Shown here: positions 18,635-28,485 of the stretch, piece by piece | Layout: every line of letters starts with the position of its first letter | Position numbering within the stretch: position 1 is the stretch's first letter | Assembly (NCBI GenBank): GCA_963747375.1 | Contig: CAVVFL010000011.1 | Coordinates: forward strand, 62,001-126,000 | Reading direction: 5' to 3' | Length of the DNA stretch: 64,000 nucleotides | Origin: Sva-07 sp963747375 | GTDB taxonomy: Bacteria > Actinomycetota > Acidimicrobiia > Acidimicrobiales > Ilumatobacteraceae | Program-made: the position numbers and the translations under genes | Notes under the pieces: generated by a model | Seen by the model: the letters and a program-made list of their open reading frames with translations, nothing else | Databases searched by the model: none | What the model was told of the DNA's origin: nothing

Positions 18635-20518
18635 TCAGGGTTGCTTGGCGATCTCGGCGAGGAACTCGTCGTTGGTGCGAAACGTCTTGAGACGGTCGAT
18701 GAGCAGTTCGAGGCCGGCCGCGGCGCTGCCGTCCTGAGCGAGGCCCGACAACACGCGGCGCAGCTTCCAGACCTGCTGGAGCTGCTTGCGGTCGAAGAGG
18801 AGCTCCTCGTGGCGGGTCGACGACGCGTCGACATCGATGGCCGGGTAGATGCGCCGTTCGGCGACCTTGCGGTCGAGGCGCAACTCCATGTTGCCGGTGC
18901 CCTTGAACTCCTCGAAGATCGCCTCGTCCATCCGGCTGTTGGTGTCGACGAGTGCCGTCGCGAGAATGGTGAGCGATCCGCCTTCCTCGACGTTGCGGGC
19001 CGAACCGAAGAACTTCTTCGGCGGGTAGAGCGCGCCGGCGTCGATACCGCCGGACAGGATCTTGCCGCTCGCAGGAGCAGCAAGGTTGTAGGCCCGGCTG
19101 AGACGAGTGATGCCGTCGAGCATGATGACGACGTCCTTGCCGTCCTCGACCATGCGACGCGCCTTGGCGATCGTCATCTCGGCGACATGGGTGTGCTCGT
19201 CGCTCGGACGGTCGAACGTCGAGGAGATGACCTCACCCTTGACGCTGCGACGCATGTCGGTGACCTCTTCGGGCCGCTCGTCGATGAGCAGCACCATCAG
19301 GTGTACGTCGGGATTGTTGAGTTCGATCGACTTCGCGATCGTCTTCATGATCGTGGTCTTGCCGGCCTTCGGGGGCGACACGATGATGCCGCGCTGGCCC
19401 TTTCCGATCGGCGACACGAGGTCGATGATCCGCGCCGTCATGTTCGACGGATCGCTCGGATCCTCCAGCGTGAGGCGCTGATCGGGGAACAGCGCGGTGA
19501 GGCTCTCGAAGTGCGGGCGCTTCTTGGCGTTCTCGGGGTCGCCACCGTTCACGGTGTAGACCTCGAGCAGACCCGGGTTCTTCTCGTTGCGACCGGCCGG
19601 GCGTACCTTGCCGGTGATGTGATCACCCTTGCGCAAGCCGTACTGGCGTGCGAGCTTCAGCGGGATGTAGGCGTCGGCCTTGCTCGGCAGGTAGCCGTCG
19701 ACGCGCAGGAAGCCGTAGCCCTCGTCGCGGATGTCGAGGTAGCCCTCGACGTCGACGGGTTCGCTGCTCTCGAAGCCATGGTCCTGCTCGATCAGTTCGA
19801 CGTCTTCGCCCTGGGGGCCTTCATGGCCTCCACGACCCTTGCGACGGCGACGACGACGCTTGTTGCCATCGCCCGCGTCGCCGTCAGTCCGGTTGCGGTT
19901 GCCGCCCTGATCGTTGCGGTTGCCGCTGATCGTTGTTGCGGTGCGCGCGCCGCCCTGTTGATCGCCGCCCTGCTGATCGTTGCGTTGCTGCGGGCCACTC
20001 CCCTGCTGCTGGCCGGCCCCCTGCTGACGCGGCTGATCGCCGCTCTGGCGATCGTTGCGCGGTTGATCGCCGCGGTGCTGATCGTTGCGCGGTTGATCGT
20101 TGCGGTTGCGGTCGCCGCGGGAGTGATCGTTGCGGTTGCGGTCAGCGGGCGCTGCCGCGTCACCGGACGGCGACGTGGCGTCGGAGCCGGCAGACACGCC
20201 TGTCGCTGCGAGTTCGATCTCCCAGTCGGCGAGCGGTTCGCCGTCGGGTCCGAGCACGACGTCGGGGGCACCATGTGAATCGGCGCCGTTCGGTGCCGAT
20301 TCCGTTGCCGGGCTCGGCGCCTCGACGGGTGGTGCCGACTCGACGGGAGCAGCCGGAGCAGGTGTACTGCTCGATCCGGTCGTGTCGAGGATCTTGTCGA
20401 TGATGTCCGACTTCTTGAGTCGGGCGTTGACCTTGACGCCCAGCGCCTTGGCCATCTCCAGAAGGGTGTCTTTGTCCTTGGATTCGAGCATGGACTGTTC
20501 GAGTGCCGCTGCGGCCAC
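18635..20518 (-). CDS. rho: Transcription termination factor Rho with long disordered insert
   Basis: 627-residue Rho, the hexameric RNA helicase that ends untranslated transcripts. N-terminal Rho_N helices (about 10-47, LLEMAKALGVKVNARLKKSD), then a low-complexity region of some 190 residues: Pro/Ala/Ser-rich (48-126), then an Asn/Asp/Arg/Gln/Gly-rich stretch (127-219) built from RNDQ-like units, ending in RRRRRRKGRGG. The cold-shock RNA-binding domain follows (GYLDIRDEGYGFLRVDGYLP) and the ATPase with Walker A SPPKAGKTTIMK, LLIDERPEEVTDM and GGIDAGALYPPKKFFG. GTG at 20518 is chosen because GAGAGGA lies 6 nt before it. High-GC actinobacterial Rho proteins commonly carry such inserts. Confidence 0.96.
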   Translation of the reverse strand: MAAAALEQSMLESKDKDTLLEMAKALGVKVNARLKKSDIIDKILDTTGSSSTPAPAAPVESAPPVEAPSPATESAPNGADSHGAPDVVLGPDGEPLADWEIELAATGVSAGSDATSPSGDAAAPADRNRNDHSRGDRNRNDQPRNDQHRGDQPRNDRQSGDQPRQQGAGQQQGSGPQQRNDQQGGDQQGGARTATTISGNRNDQGGNRNRTDGDAGDGNKRRRRRRKGRGGHEGPQGEDVELIEQDHGFESSEPVDVEGYLDIRDEGYGFLRVDGYLPSKADAYIPLKLARQYGLRKGDHITGKVRPAGRNEKNPGLLEVYTVNGGDPENAKKRPHFESLTALFPDQRLTLEDPSDPSNMTARIIDLVSPIGKGQRGIIVSPPKAGKTTIMKTIAKSIELNNPDVHLMVLLIDERPEEVTDMRRSVKGEVISSTFDRPSDEHTHVAEMTIAKARRMVEDGKDVVIMLDGITRLSRAYNLAAPASGKILSGGIDAGALYPPKKFFGSARNVEEGGSLTILATALVDTNSRMDEAIFEEFKGTGNMELRLDRKVAERRIYPAIDVDASSTRHEELLFDRKQLQQVWKLRRVLSGLAQDGSAAAGLELLIDRLKTFRTNDEFLAEIAKQP

Positions 20519-20690
20519 GAGGTTTCCTCTCTTCTCGTGCGCCGGAACGACGCCACGAGTGTTGGAGCACCAGAAGGAGGGGGTGTGTGGTGGCGCACAT
20601 CGCGCCGACAGACGGTGTTCCCCTGGCAGTATTCGCACACGACCGAGATCTCGGGGTGCGGCTCGGGCGAACCGAGCAACGGTCACGATA
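20519..20690 (-). promoter_or_regulatory. rho leader with -10 box and C-rich stretch
   Basis: Minus-strand TATCGT (20685-20690) is a plausible -10 box giving a leader of about 160 nt. Within it is a C-rich, G-poor segment (around 20563-20600 when read on the minus strand: ACCACACACCCCCTCCTTC) of the kind Rho loads on, compatible with the autoregulation known for rho genes. No other feature seen. Confidence 0.35.
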
Positions 20691-20724
20691 CCAGGCTCAC
20701 CCCCGTCCACCACGCATCCTCATC

Positions 20725-20779
20725 TCCGAAATTCTCCTCGGGTTGCGCGCTGAGCGCGCACTCCGAGGAGAATTTCGGA
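20725..20779. repeat. 55-bp palindrome, family P2 copy A (thrC terminator position)
   Basis: Perfect 17-bp arms TCCGAAATTCTCCTCGG and CCGAGGAGAATTTCGGA enclose a second hairpin, TGCGCGC-TGA-GCGCGCA (20744-20760). It lies 27 bp beyond the thrC stop and upstream of rho, so it may terminate the hom-thrC transcript. The ends CCGAAATTC/GAATTTCGG and the GCTGAGCG centre are shared with the palindrome at 53524. Confidence 0.85.
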
Positions 20780-20805
20780 AGTGGTGGGGAGGTGGGGGGC
20801 GCGGG

Positions 20806-22185
20806 TCAGGGGTGGGTGAGGTGTTCGACGAGGGCTTGGACGGCGGCGAGGTCGTTGGCGACCGTCTGGGTCCGCTCGGGGAGATCGAAGAGGTCGGCGA
20901 GATGCTCGGGGAGCGCGGGGCGCCGACCGGTCGCACGCTCGACGGCGTCGGGGAACTTGGCCGGGTGCGCGGTGGCCATCGTCACGACCGGATGGCCCTG
21001 CCCGTCGAGCCCCGTGAGGAGTGCGGCCGCAGCGGTGCCGGTGGCCGTGTGCGGATCGAGCAGCATTCCCGTCTCGCGGTGGATGCGGGCGATCTCGGTC
21101 GTCGTCGCATCGTCGTCGAAGGCCGCCGCCCGGAAATGACCCGAGATGAACTTGTCACGCTGGTCCGGTTCCACGACCAGCGAGCCGGTCGAGCGAAAGC
21201 GGGTCAACTGCTCGGCCGTCATCCCACCGTCGCGGCCGTTCATCTCGAACAGCAACCGCTCGAAGTTGGACGACACCTGGATGTCCATCGACGGACTCAA
21301 GGTGGGCACGACGTCACGCGTCGTCATGTCGCCGTCGTTGACGAAGCGCGACAGGATGTCGTTCGTGTTCGACGCCACGATGAAATCACGGATCGGGGCC
21401 CCCATCTCACGCGCGATCCAGCCGGCGAGCACGTTGCCGAAGTTGCCGGTCGGCACGCTGAACGTGACGGGATCGGCGAACGTCTCCGCAGCCGTCACGT
21501 AGTAGACGGTCTGCGCCATCACGCGTGCCCAGTTGATCGAGTTCACCGCCGACAACTGGTTGCGTTCGCGGAACGCGACGTCGTTGAACATTGCCTTGAC
21601 CAGGTCCTGGCAGTCGTCGAACGTGCCCTCGACGGCAACGGCGTGGGCATTCGGTTGATCGACCGTTGTCATCTGGCGACGCTGCACGTCGCTCGTGCGC
21701 CCCAGCGGATAGAGGATCACGATGTCGACGTGTTCGCACCCGGCGACCCCGTCGATCGCGGCCGACCCGGTGTCGCCACTGGTGGCCCCGACGATCGTCA
21801 CCCGCCGACCGCGTTGGGCGAGCACGTGGTCGAACATCCGGCCGACGAGCTGGAGTGCGATGTCCTTGAACGCGAGCGTCGGGCCGTGGAACAACTCCTG
21901 CACCCACTGGCGATGATCGAGTTGGACCAGCGGCACCACGGCCGGGTGGCGGAACGTCGCATACGCCTCGGTGCAGAGTCTGGTCAGGGTGAGTTCGTCG
22001 AGGTCGGGCTCGACGAAGGGGAGCATCACCTCGACCGCGCGTTCGACGTAGGTCACCGCCGAGCTCGGCGCGAGCGTCGGCCATCGCTCGGGTACGTACA
22101 ACCCGCCATCGGTCGCCAGACCCGCCAGGAGGACGTCGGCGAAGCCGAGTTCGGGGGCGCTCCCTCGGGTCGAGACGTAGCGCAC
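20806..22185 (-). CDS. thrC: Threonine synthase
   Basis: 459-residue PLP enzyme making threonine from O-phosphohomoserine. Features: MRYVSTRG at the N-terminus (RYxSTRG signature), FHGPTLAFKDIALQ with the PLP lysine K107, VGATSGDTGSAAI (phosphate loop) and SVPTGNFGNVLAGW, typical of the long E. coli/yeast-type threonine synthase. Complete frame. It starts 1 nt after the hom stop, forming a hom-thrC operon of the aspartate pathway. Confidence 0.96.
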   Translation of the reverse strand: MRYVSTRGSAPELGFADVLLAGLATDGGLYVPERWPTLAPSSAVTYVERAVEVMLPFVEPDLDELTLTRLCTEAYATFRHPAVVPLVQLDHRQWVQELFHGPTLAFKDIALQLVGRMFDHVLAQRGRRVTIVGATSGDTGSAAIDGVAGCEHVDIVILYPLGRTSDVQRRQMTTVDQPNAHAVAVEGTFDDCQDLVKAMFNDVAFRERNQLSAVNSINWARVMAQTVYYVTAAETFADPVTFSVPTGNFGNVLAGWIAREMGAPIRDFIVASNTNDILSRFVNDGDMTTRDVVPTLSPSMDIQVSSNFERLLFEMNGRDGGMTAEQLTRFRSTGSLVVEPDQRDKFISGHFRAAAFDDDATTTEIARIHRETGMLLDPHTATGTAAAALLTGLDGQGHPVVTMATAHPAKFPDAVERATGRRPALPEHLADLFDLPERTQTVANDLAAVQALVEHLTHP

Positions 22186-22186
22186 G

Positions 22187-23497
22187 TCAGTCGCCGATCA
22201 CACGGAGCAGGCCACCGACATTGCGGACCACATCGAGTTCGCGCAGCGCTCGCACCGTTGCCTGGACATCGGACTCTCGGGCGTCGTGGGTGATGAACAC
22301 CAGACGGGCGTCGGGACCGTTGCCCTCCTGTTCGGCGGCACGGATGCTCACACCGTGCTGCGCGAACACACCGGTCACAGCGTGCAACACGCCGGGGCGA
22401 TCGGCGACGTCGAGGCCGAGCAGATACTCGGCCGACGTCTCGTCGATGGCCCGCACGGTGGCGTGCTCGAGCACACCGAGCGAACCGTGGGTGCCGTTGC
22501 GCAGATTGATCGCTGCGTCGACGACGTCGCCGAACACGGCGCTCGCGGTCGGGGCCCCGCCGGCACCACGGCCGTAGAACATCAGCGAGTCGACGAAGTC
22601 GCCTTCGACGAACACGGCGTTGAAGCTGTCGCGCACCGATGCCAGCGGATGGTGCAGCGGCACCATGGTCGGGTGCACGCGCACGCTGATCTCGCCGGAG
22701 TCGGCGTCGCGTTCGACGATTCCGAGCAGCTTGACGACGTAGCCGAGACGATGCGCAATGGCGATCTCCGCACCGGTGATCTGGCTGATGCCCTCGTGGT
22801 AGACATCACCCGCAACGACCTTCGCGCCGAACGCAACGGTGGCGATGATCGCCGCCTTGGCCCCGGCGTCGAAGCCTTCGACATCGGCGGTCGGGTCCCG
22901 CTCGGCGAACCCGAGCCGCTGCGCCTCCGCCAGAGCGGTCGCGTAGTCGGCCTCGCCACCGGCGGCCACTGCGTCGGTCATCTTGGTGAGGATGAAGTTG
23001 GTGGTTCCGTTGATGATGCCGAGCACACGGCGAATCGGTTCGCCGTGGAGGCTCTCGCGCAGCGCCCGCATGATCGGGATGCCCCCGGCGACCGCAGCTT
23101 CGAAGAGGAGGTCGCGCCCAGCCGCGTCGGCCGCTGCGTAGAGCTCGGCACCGACGTTGGCGAGCAGCTCCTTGTTGGCGGTGACGACCGGCTTGCCATT
23201 GGCCAGCGCCGAGAGGATCAGCTCACGGGCCGGCTCGATGCCACCGATCGCCTCGACGACGAGGTCGACATCAGGATCCTCGACGAGGCCGTGCGAATCG
23301 CGGGTGAGGACCCCGTCGGCGAGTTCGACGTCGCGAGGCGCCGACAGATTGCGCACGGCGACCCGGGTCACCTCGAGCCGCAGCCCGGTACGACGCTCGA
23401 CGAAGGCGCGTTGGGCTTCGACGAGTTGCACGAATGCTGCCCCGACGTTGCCACACCCGAGGACGCCGATCCGGACCGTTTGCACATTGCTCGTCAC
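22187..23497 (-). CDS. hom: Homoserine dehydrogenase
   Basis: 436-residue NAD(P)-dependent enzyme reducing aspartate semialdehyde to homoserine. Rossmann start IGVLGCGNVGAAFVQL, then VVTANKELLA, FEAAVAGGIPIMRALRE, INGTTNFILTKM and GFAERDPTADVEGFDAGAK; the C-terminal ACT domain (about 355-430, starting LGLDVADRPGVLHAVTGVF) suggests threonine feedback control. GTG at 23497 is the start; TAGCCT ends 8 nt upstream, indicating a leaderless transcript. Operon with thrC; divergent from the serine hydrolase. Confidence 0.96.
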   Translation of the reverse strand: MTSNVQTVRIGVLGCGNVGAAFVQLVEAQRAFVERRTGLRLEVTRVAVRNLSAPRDVELADGVLTRDSHGLVEDPDVDLVVEAIGGIEPARELILSALANGKPVVTANKELLANVGAELYAAADAAGRDLLFEAAVAGGIPIMRALRESLHGEPIRRVLGIINGTTNFILTKMTDAVAAGGEADYATALAEAQRLGFAERDPTADVEGFDAGAKAAIIATVAFGAKVVAGDVYHEGISQITGAEIAIAHRLGYVVKLLGIVERDADSGEISVRVHPTMVPLHHPLASVRDSFNAVFVEGDFVDSLMFYGRGAGGAPTASAVFGDVVDAAINLRNGTHGSLGVLEHATVRAIDETSAEYLLGLDVADRPGVLHAVTGVFAQHGVSIRAAEQEGNGPDARLVFITHDARESDVQATVRALRELDVVRNVGGLLRVIGD

Positions 23498-23505
23498 GAC
23501 CGTGG

Positions 23506-23511
23506 AGGCTA
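23506..23511 (-). promoter_or_regulatory. -10 box TAGCCT, leaderless promoter of hom-thrC
   Basis: Minus-strand TAGCCT ends 8 nt before the hom GTG. It lies 10 bp from the divergent -10 box at 23522. Confidence 0.55.
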
Positions 23512-23521
23512 CGGGATCCGA

Positions 23522-23527
23522 TACGTT
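23522..23527 (+). promoter_or_regulatory. -10 box TACGTT, leaderless promoter of the leader peptide and serine hydrolase
   Basis: TACGTT ends 6 nt before the ATG at 23534, placing the transcription start on that codon rather than on the serine hydrolase start 44 nt further on. Confidence 0.5.
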
Positions 23528-23533
23528 CGACCC

Positions 23534-23581
23534 ATGACCGTTTCGGAGCAGACCCGCACCCGGTGGCGATCGGCTCGATGA
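23534..23581 (+). CDS. Putative 15-residue leaderless leader peptide
   Basis: ATG at 23534 sits 6 nt after a TANNNT box and encodes MTVSEQTRTRWRSAR, ending in a TGA whose first bases overlap the ATG of the serine hydrolase (ATGA at 23578-23581). The arrangement suggests that translation of the hydrolase is coupled to this peptide. The peptide is Arg/Thr-rich with no run of a single amino acid, so classical attenuation is not indicated. A single +1 repair does not fuse it to the hydrolase, which argues against its being a mis-framed N-terminus. Confidence 0.4.
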   Translation: MTVSEQTRTRWRSAR

Positions 23582-24807
23582 GGATCAGTCGCATCTCGGC
23601 GACGCTCACCGCTCTTGCGCTCGCTGCGGCGTCGTGCACCAGCAGCGCGCAGGACGGTGCGTCGTCGAGCCCGGGCACTACGCCAGACGGTGACGTCGTC
23701 GTCGCGTCCACCGCGTCGACGGCAACCGTGGCGGTGGCGCCGGCGACCAGCACGACAATCACCCCACCGGCCCAGCGGTCCTACGACTTCACGGCGATCA
23801 CTCCGGTGGTCCAACAGTTCCTCGACGAACAGGGGCTCGACGGAGCCGGACTGATCGTCGTCGACGAACAGGACGGCGTCGTCCACGAGGAGTACTGGGG
23901 CGAGTTCAGCGCCGACCGCATCTCGCTGATCGCCTCGTCGAGCAAGATGATCGTCGCCGGCGTGCTCATGGCCCTCGACGACCAGGGTCTGCTCGATGTC
24001 GACGCTCCGGTCGCCGACGTCGTCGAGTGGGGCGCCGGGAATCCGACGATCACTCCTGCGCAACTGCTGTCGAACAGTTCCGGGCTGGTCGGCCTGCTCC
24101 CCAACCCCGCCTACGTGCCGTACCTCTGCCAGTACCTGCCTCAGGGAACGCTGGCCGAGTGCGCCGAAACGATCTTCACGACCGAACTCGACGACGCCGA
24201 TGTTGCCCGTCCGGACACCGAATTCCGCTACGGCGGAGCGCAATGGCAAGTCGCGGGTGCGGTGGCCGAGGCAGCATCGGGCAGGTCGTGGGCACAGCTC
24301 ATCGACGACGTCTACATCGAACCCTGCGGCGTCGACTCGCTCGGGTTCAACAACCAGTGGACGCAGTTCGGAGGGTCCGGGTTCACCTACCCGAGCGGGT
24401 TCGGCGCCGATCCCGGCACACTCGCGCCGACCGACAACCCGAACATGGAGGGTGGCGCGTACATCACAGCCCCCGACTACGCCACGCTGCTCCTGATGCA
24501 CCTCCGCGGAGGCCGATGCGGCGATCGACAGGTGATCTCGTCGGCGGCGATCGACCAACTGCACGCCGACCGGATCGGCGAGGTGTACGGCGGATCAGCA
24601 GGCGCAAAGGGGTACGGGATGGGATGGTGGATCGATCGGGACACCGGCCGCCTCAGCGACCCCGGGGCCTACGGAGCGACGCCGTGGCTCGATCTCGACG
24701 ACGGCTACGGCGTCTACCTCGTGGTCGAGGCCGACGGATCGACGGGAACGGCACTGGTCGACCTGATCGCCGATCCAATCGACGACGTGATGTCCTCGAC
24801 GCCCTGA
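23578..24807 (+). CDS. Serine hydrolase, beta-lactamase/penicillin-binding class C family lipoprotein
   Basis: 409-residue predicted lipoprotein: MRISRISATLTALAL then the lipobox LAAASC, followed by a Ser/Thr/Pro-rich linker. The rest is a class C beta-lactamase-like (peptidase S12) domain: the SxxK motif in SLIASSSKMIVAGVLMALDD, LLSNSSGLVG, FRYGGAQWQVAGAV in the YxN position, and GYGMGWWIDRDTG in the place of the KTG region. Such proteins are usually esterases or DD-peptidase relatives rather than beta-lactamases. ATG 23578 is preferred because the charged start and lipobox are then at normal distance. No Shine-Dalgarno; probably coupled to the leader peptide. Confidence 0.82.
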   Translation: MRISRISATLTALALAAASCTSSAQDGASSSPGTTPDGDVVVASTASTATVAVAPATSTTITPPAQRSYDFTAITPVVQQFLDEQGLDGAGLIVVDEQDGVVHEEYWGEFSADRISLIASSSKMIVAGVLMALDDQGLLDVDAPVADVVEWGAGNPTITPAQLLSNSSGLVGLLPNPAYVPYLCQYLPQGTLAECAETIFTTELDDADVARPDTEFRYGGAQWQVAGAVAEAASGRSWAQLIDDVYIEPCGVDSLGFNNQWTQFGGSGFTYPSGFGADPGTLAPTDNPNMEGGAYITAPDYATLLLMHLRGGRCGDRQVISSAAIDQLHADRIGEVYGGSAGAKGYGMGWWIDRDTGRLSDPGAYGATPWLDLDDGYGVYLVVEADGSTGTALVDLIADPIDDVMSSTP

Positions 24808-24824
24808 CCGGTACGTCAGGCCGA

Positions 24825-25275
24825 TCAGCTGACGTCGTGGAACCGGGCGACACCGGCGACGACGTCGTCGAAGTGGCGGCGTTCGAGAATGGCTCCCTCG
24901 CGGCGGACCGCGGCGGGGTCGATCGTCAGCAACCGGTCGACCTTCGCGAAGCTCGGTCGGCCTTCGCGATCCCACGGCCCGGCCCCGACCGGAATCTCGT
25001 CGTCGCGGTCGTGGTCCTTCGAGGTCAGTGGCACACCGGCGAGATCGTCACCGGTGCGTCCGATGATCACGACCGGGCGATCCTTGCCCTGTCTCGGGTC
25101 GTCCTCGTACGGCACCCATGTCCAGACGACCTCGCCGGGGTCGGGATCGCCGTCCAGGTCCGGCGTGTACTCGACGCGTACGCCCTCGCCGAGCCGGCCG
25201 CGTCCGGCTCGGCGACGCGGCGGATCGCAGCGCCTTGTCCAGCAGTCGGCGGGCGGAATGGAGGAACGAGGCCAT
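24825..25275 (-). CDS. PemK/MazF-like toxin family protein (one +1 break)
   Basis: About 149 residues after bridging one excess base near 25200. N-terminal helix MASFLHSARRLLDKALRSA in one frame, then VRVEYTPDLDGDPDPGEVVW, TWVPYEDDPRQGKDRPVVII and SFAKVDRLLTIDPAAVRREG in the other: the W-V-P-Y/F-E-D...K-x-RP-V-V-I-I pattern is that of the PemK/MazF endoribonuclease fold. This longer actinobacterial subgroup with an N-terminal helix is often found without a partner; no antitoxin gene is visible beside it. Located directly downstream of lysA (37 bp), convergent with the serine hydrolase. Confidence 0.72.
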
Positions 25276-25312
25276 CGCGGCATCGTAGGGACCGGAGCGT
25301 GGGCGGGAGACC

Positions 25313-26592
25313 TCAGCCCACGTCGGTGACGAGCAGGTCGTCGTAGGTTTCGCGGCGCACCACGAGACGGGCGTCGCCGTCGGCGGCGAACACCACCGGT
25401 GGCCGTGTGATCTTGTTGTAGTTGGAACCCATCGAGTGGCCGTACGCGCCCGTCACCGGCATCGCGAGCAGATCGCCGACGGCGATGTCGGTCGGCACCT
25501 GCGCGGCGAACGCCAGCACGTCGCCGGACTCGCAGTGCTTGCCGACGAGACGGACGGTGAGTTCGCGCTGCGCCGTCGAGCTCACGGGGCAGGAACGACT
25601 CGTACCCCGAGCCGTAGAGCACGGGCCGAGGGTTGTCGCTCATGCCGCCGTCGACGGCGACGTACGTGCGCACGCCCGGGATCTCCTTGATGGTGCCGAC
25701 GGTGTAGATGGTCATCGCTGCCGCCGCAACGATGGCTCGGCCCGGTTCGACACTCACCCGCGAACGCACGCCGAGCGACTCGCACGCATCGAGGAGCACG
25801 CTCCCCCACTGGGTGATCGTCGGTGCCTCCTCCGACTCGAGGTAGGCAACGCCGAGGCCTCCGCCGAGGATCAGTTCCGGCAGGTCGAGCGGCACGGCGA
25901 AGTCGGCCATCACCTCGGCGGCCTTGGCGAACGACGACGCCTCGAACACGTTCGATCCGATGTGACAGTGCACACCGACGAGATCGACCGAGTCGGACCG
26001 GCGGGCGCGGTCGACCGCATGGAGCGCATCGCCGTTGGCGAGGTTGAAGCCGAACTTCGAATCGTCCTGTCCGGTGGCGATGAACTCGTGCGTGTGGGCG
26101 TGCACACCGGGCGTGATCCGCAGCACGACACGCGGGGTCGGGCCGACACCGGTGGCGGCGAGGACATCGAGACGATCGAGCTCGTCGAACGAGTCGACGA
26201 CGATGTAGCGGACCTCGGCCTCGATCGCCTCGCGGAGTTCGACACCGGACTTGTTGTTGCCATGCAAGCGTGCAGGCGCTCGCGGGGACGCCCGCAGCGA
26301 GCGCCACATGCAGTTCTCCACCGGTCGCAACGTCGAGCAGCAGGCCTTCGTCGTACGCGAGTCGCGCCATCGCGCGACACAGGAAGGCCTTGGTCGCGTA
26401 GATCACGCGGTCGGGTCCGAATGCGGCGACGGCCTCGCGGCACCGGGCGCGCAGGTGGGCTTCGTCGTACACGAACAACGGTGTGCCGAACTCCTCGACG
26501 AGTTCCTCGACCGAACATCCGCCGATCTCGAGCATCCCGTCGTGACCGATCGCAGCCGTGTCGGGCAGCAACCTCCGCGAGATCGCCGTCAT
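25313..26592 (-). CDS. lysA: Diaminopimelate decarboxylase (two +1 breaks)
   Basis: About 426 residues over two single-base excesses near 26265 and 25590. PLP enzyme of the alanine racemase fold making lysine from meso-diaminopimelate. Pieces: FVYDEAHLRARCREAV, VIYATKAFLCRAMARLAYDE with the Schiff-base lysine, GNNKSGVELREAIE, FGFNLANGDA, VGVHCHIGSNVFE, LPELILGGGLGVAY, VSVEPGRAIVAAAA, then CESGDVLAFAAQVPTDIAVG with the cysteine-specificity loop and the C-terminal GAYGHSMGSNYN. ATG at 26592. A P1 palindrome lies 28 bp upstream. Essentiality in most bacteria argues that the breaks are sequence errors. Confidence 0.9.
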
Positions 26593-26620
26593 CGCCCCTC
26601 CCCACTGCCGAGCTCCACCC

Positions 26621-26672
26621 GGTTTGCGTGACACTTCGGTTGGCCCATCCCAATGGAAATGTCACGCAAACC
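26621..26672. repeat. 52-bp imperfect palindrome, family P1 copy C
   Basis: Begins GGTTTGCGTGACA and ends TGTCACGCAAACC, a perfect 13-bp outer stem, with GGTTGG/CCAAT-type inner pairing. Same length (52 bp), ends and ACTTCGGTTGG internal segment as copies A and B at 3990 and 4116. It lies between the argS stop and the lysA start. Confidence 0.88.
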
Positions 26673-26692
26673 GGGTTGGAGGTTGGGGGCGT

Positions 26693-28432
<1,740 letters not shown>

Positions 28433-28485
28433 GGTGCCCACAGTCTGCCGGATGGAACCACCGAGCTCACAGGACACTCGCCGCG

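Noticed and set aside
20519..20680. Cysteine-containing small ORF in the rho leader (VCEYCQGNTVC...)
   Set aside because: It lacks a good start signal and continues out of frame into rho; more likely chance than a real zinc peptide.
23498..23577. Riboswitch or attenuator upstream of hom
   Set aside because: The hom transcript appears leaderless, leaving no room for a leader structure.
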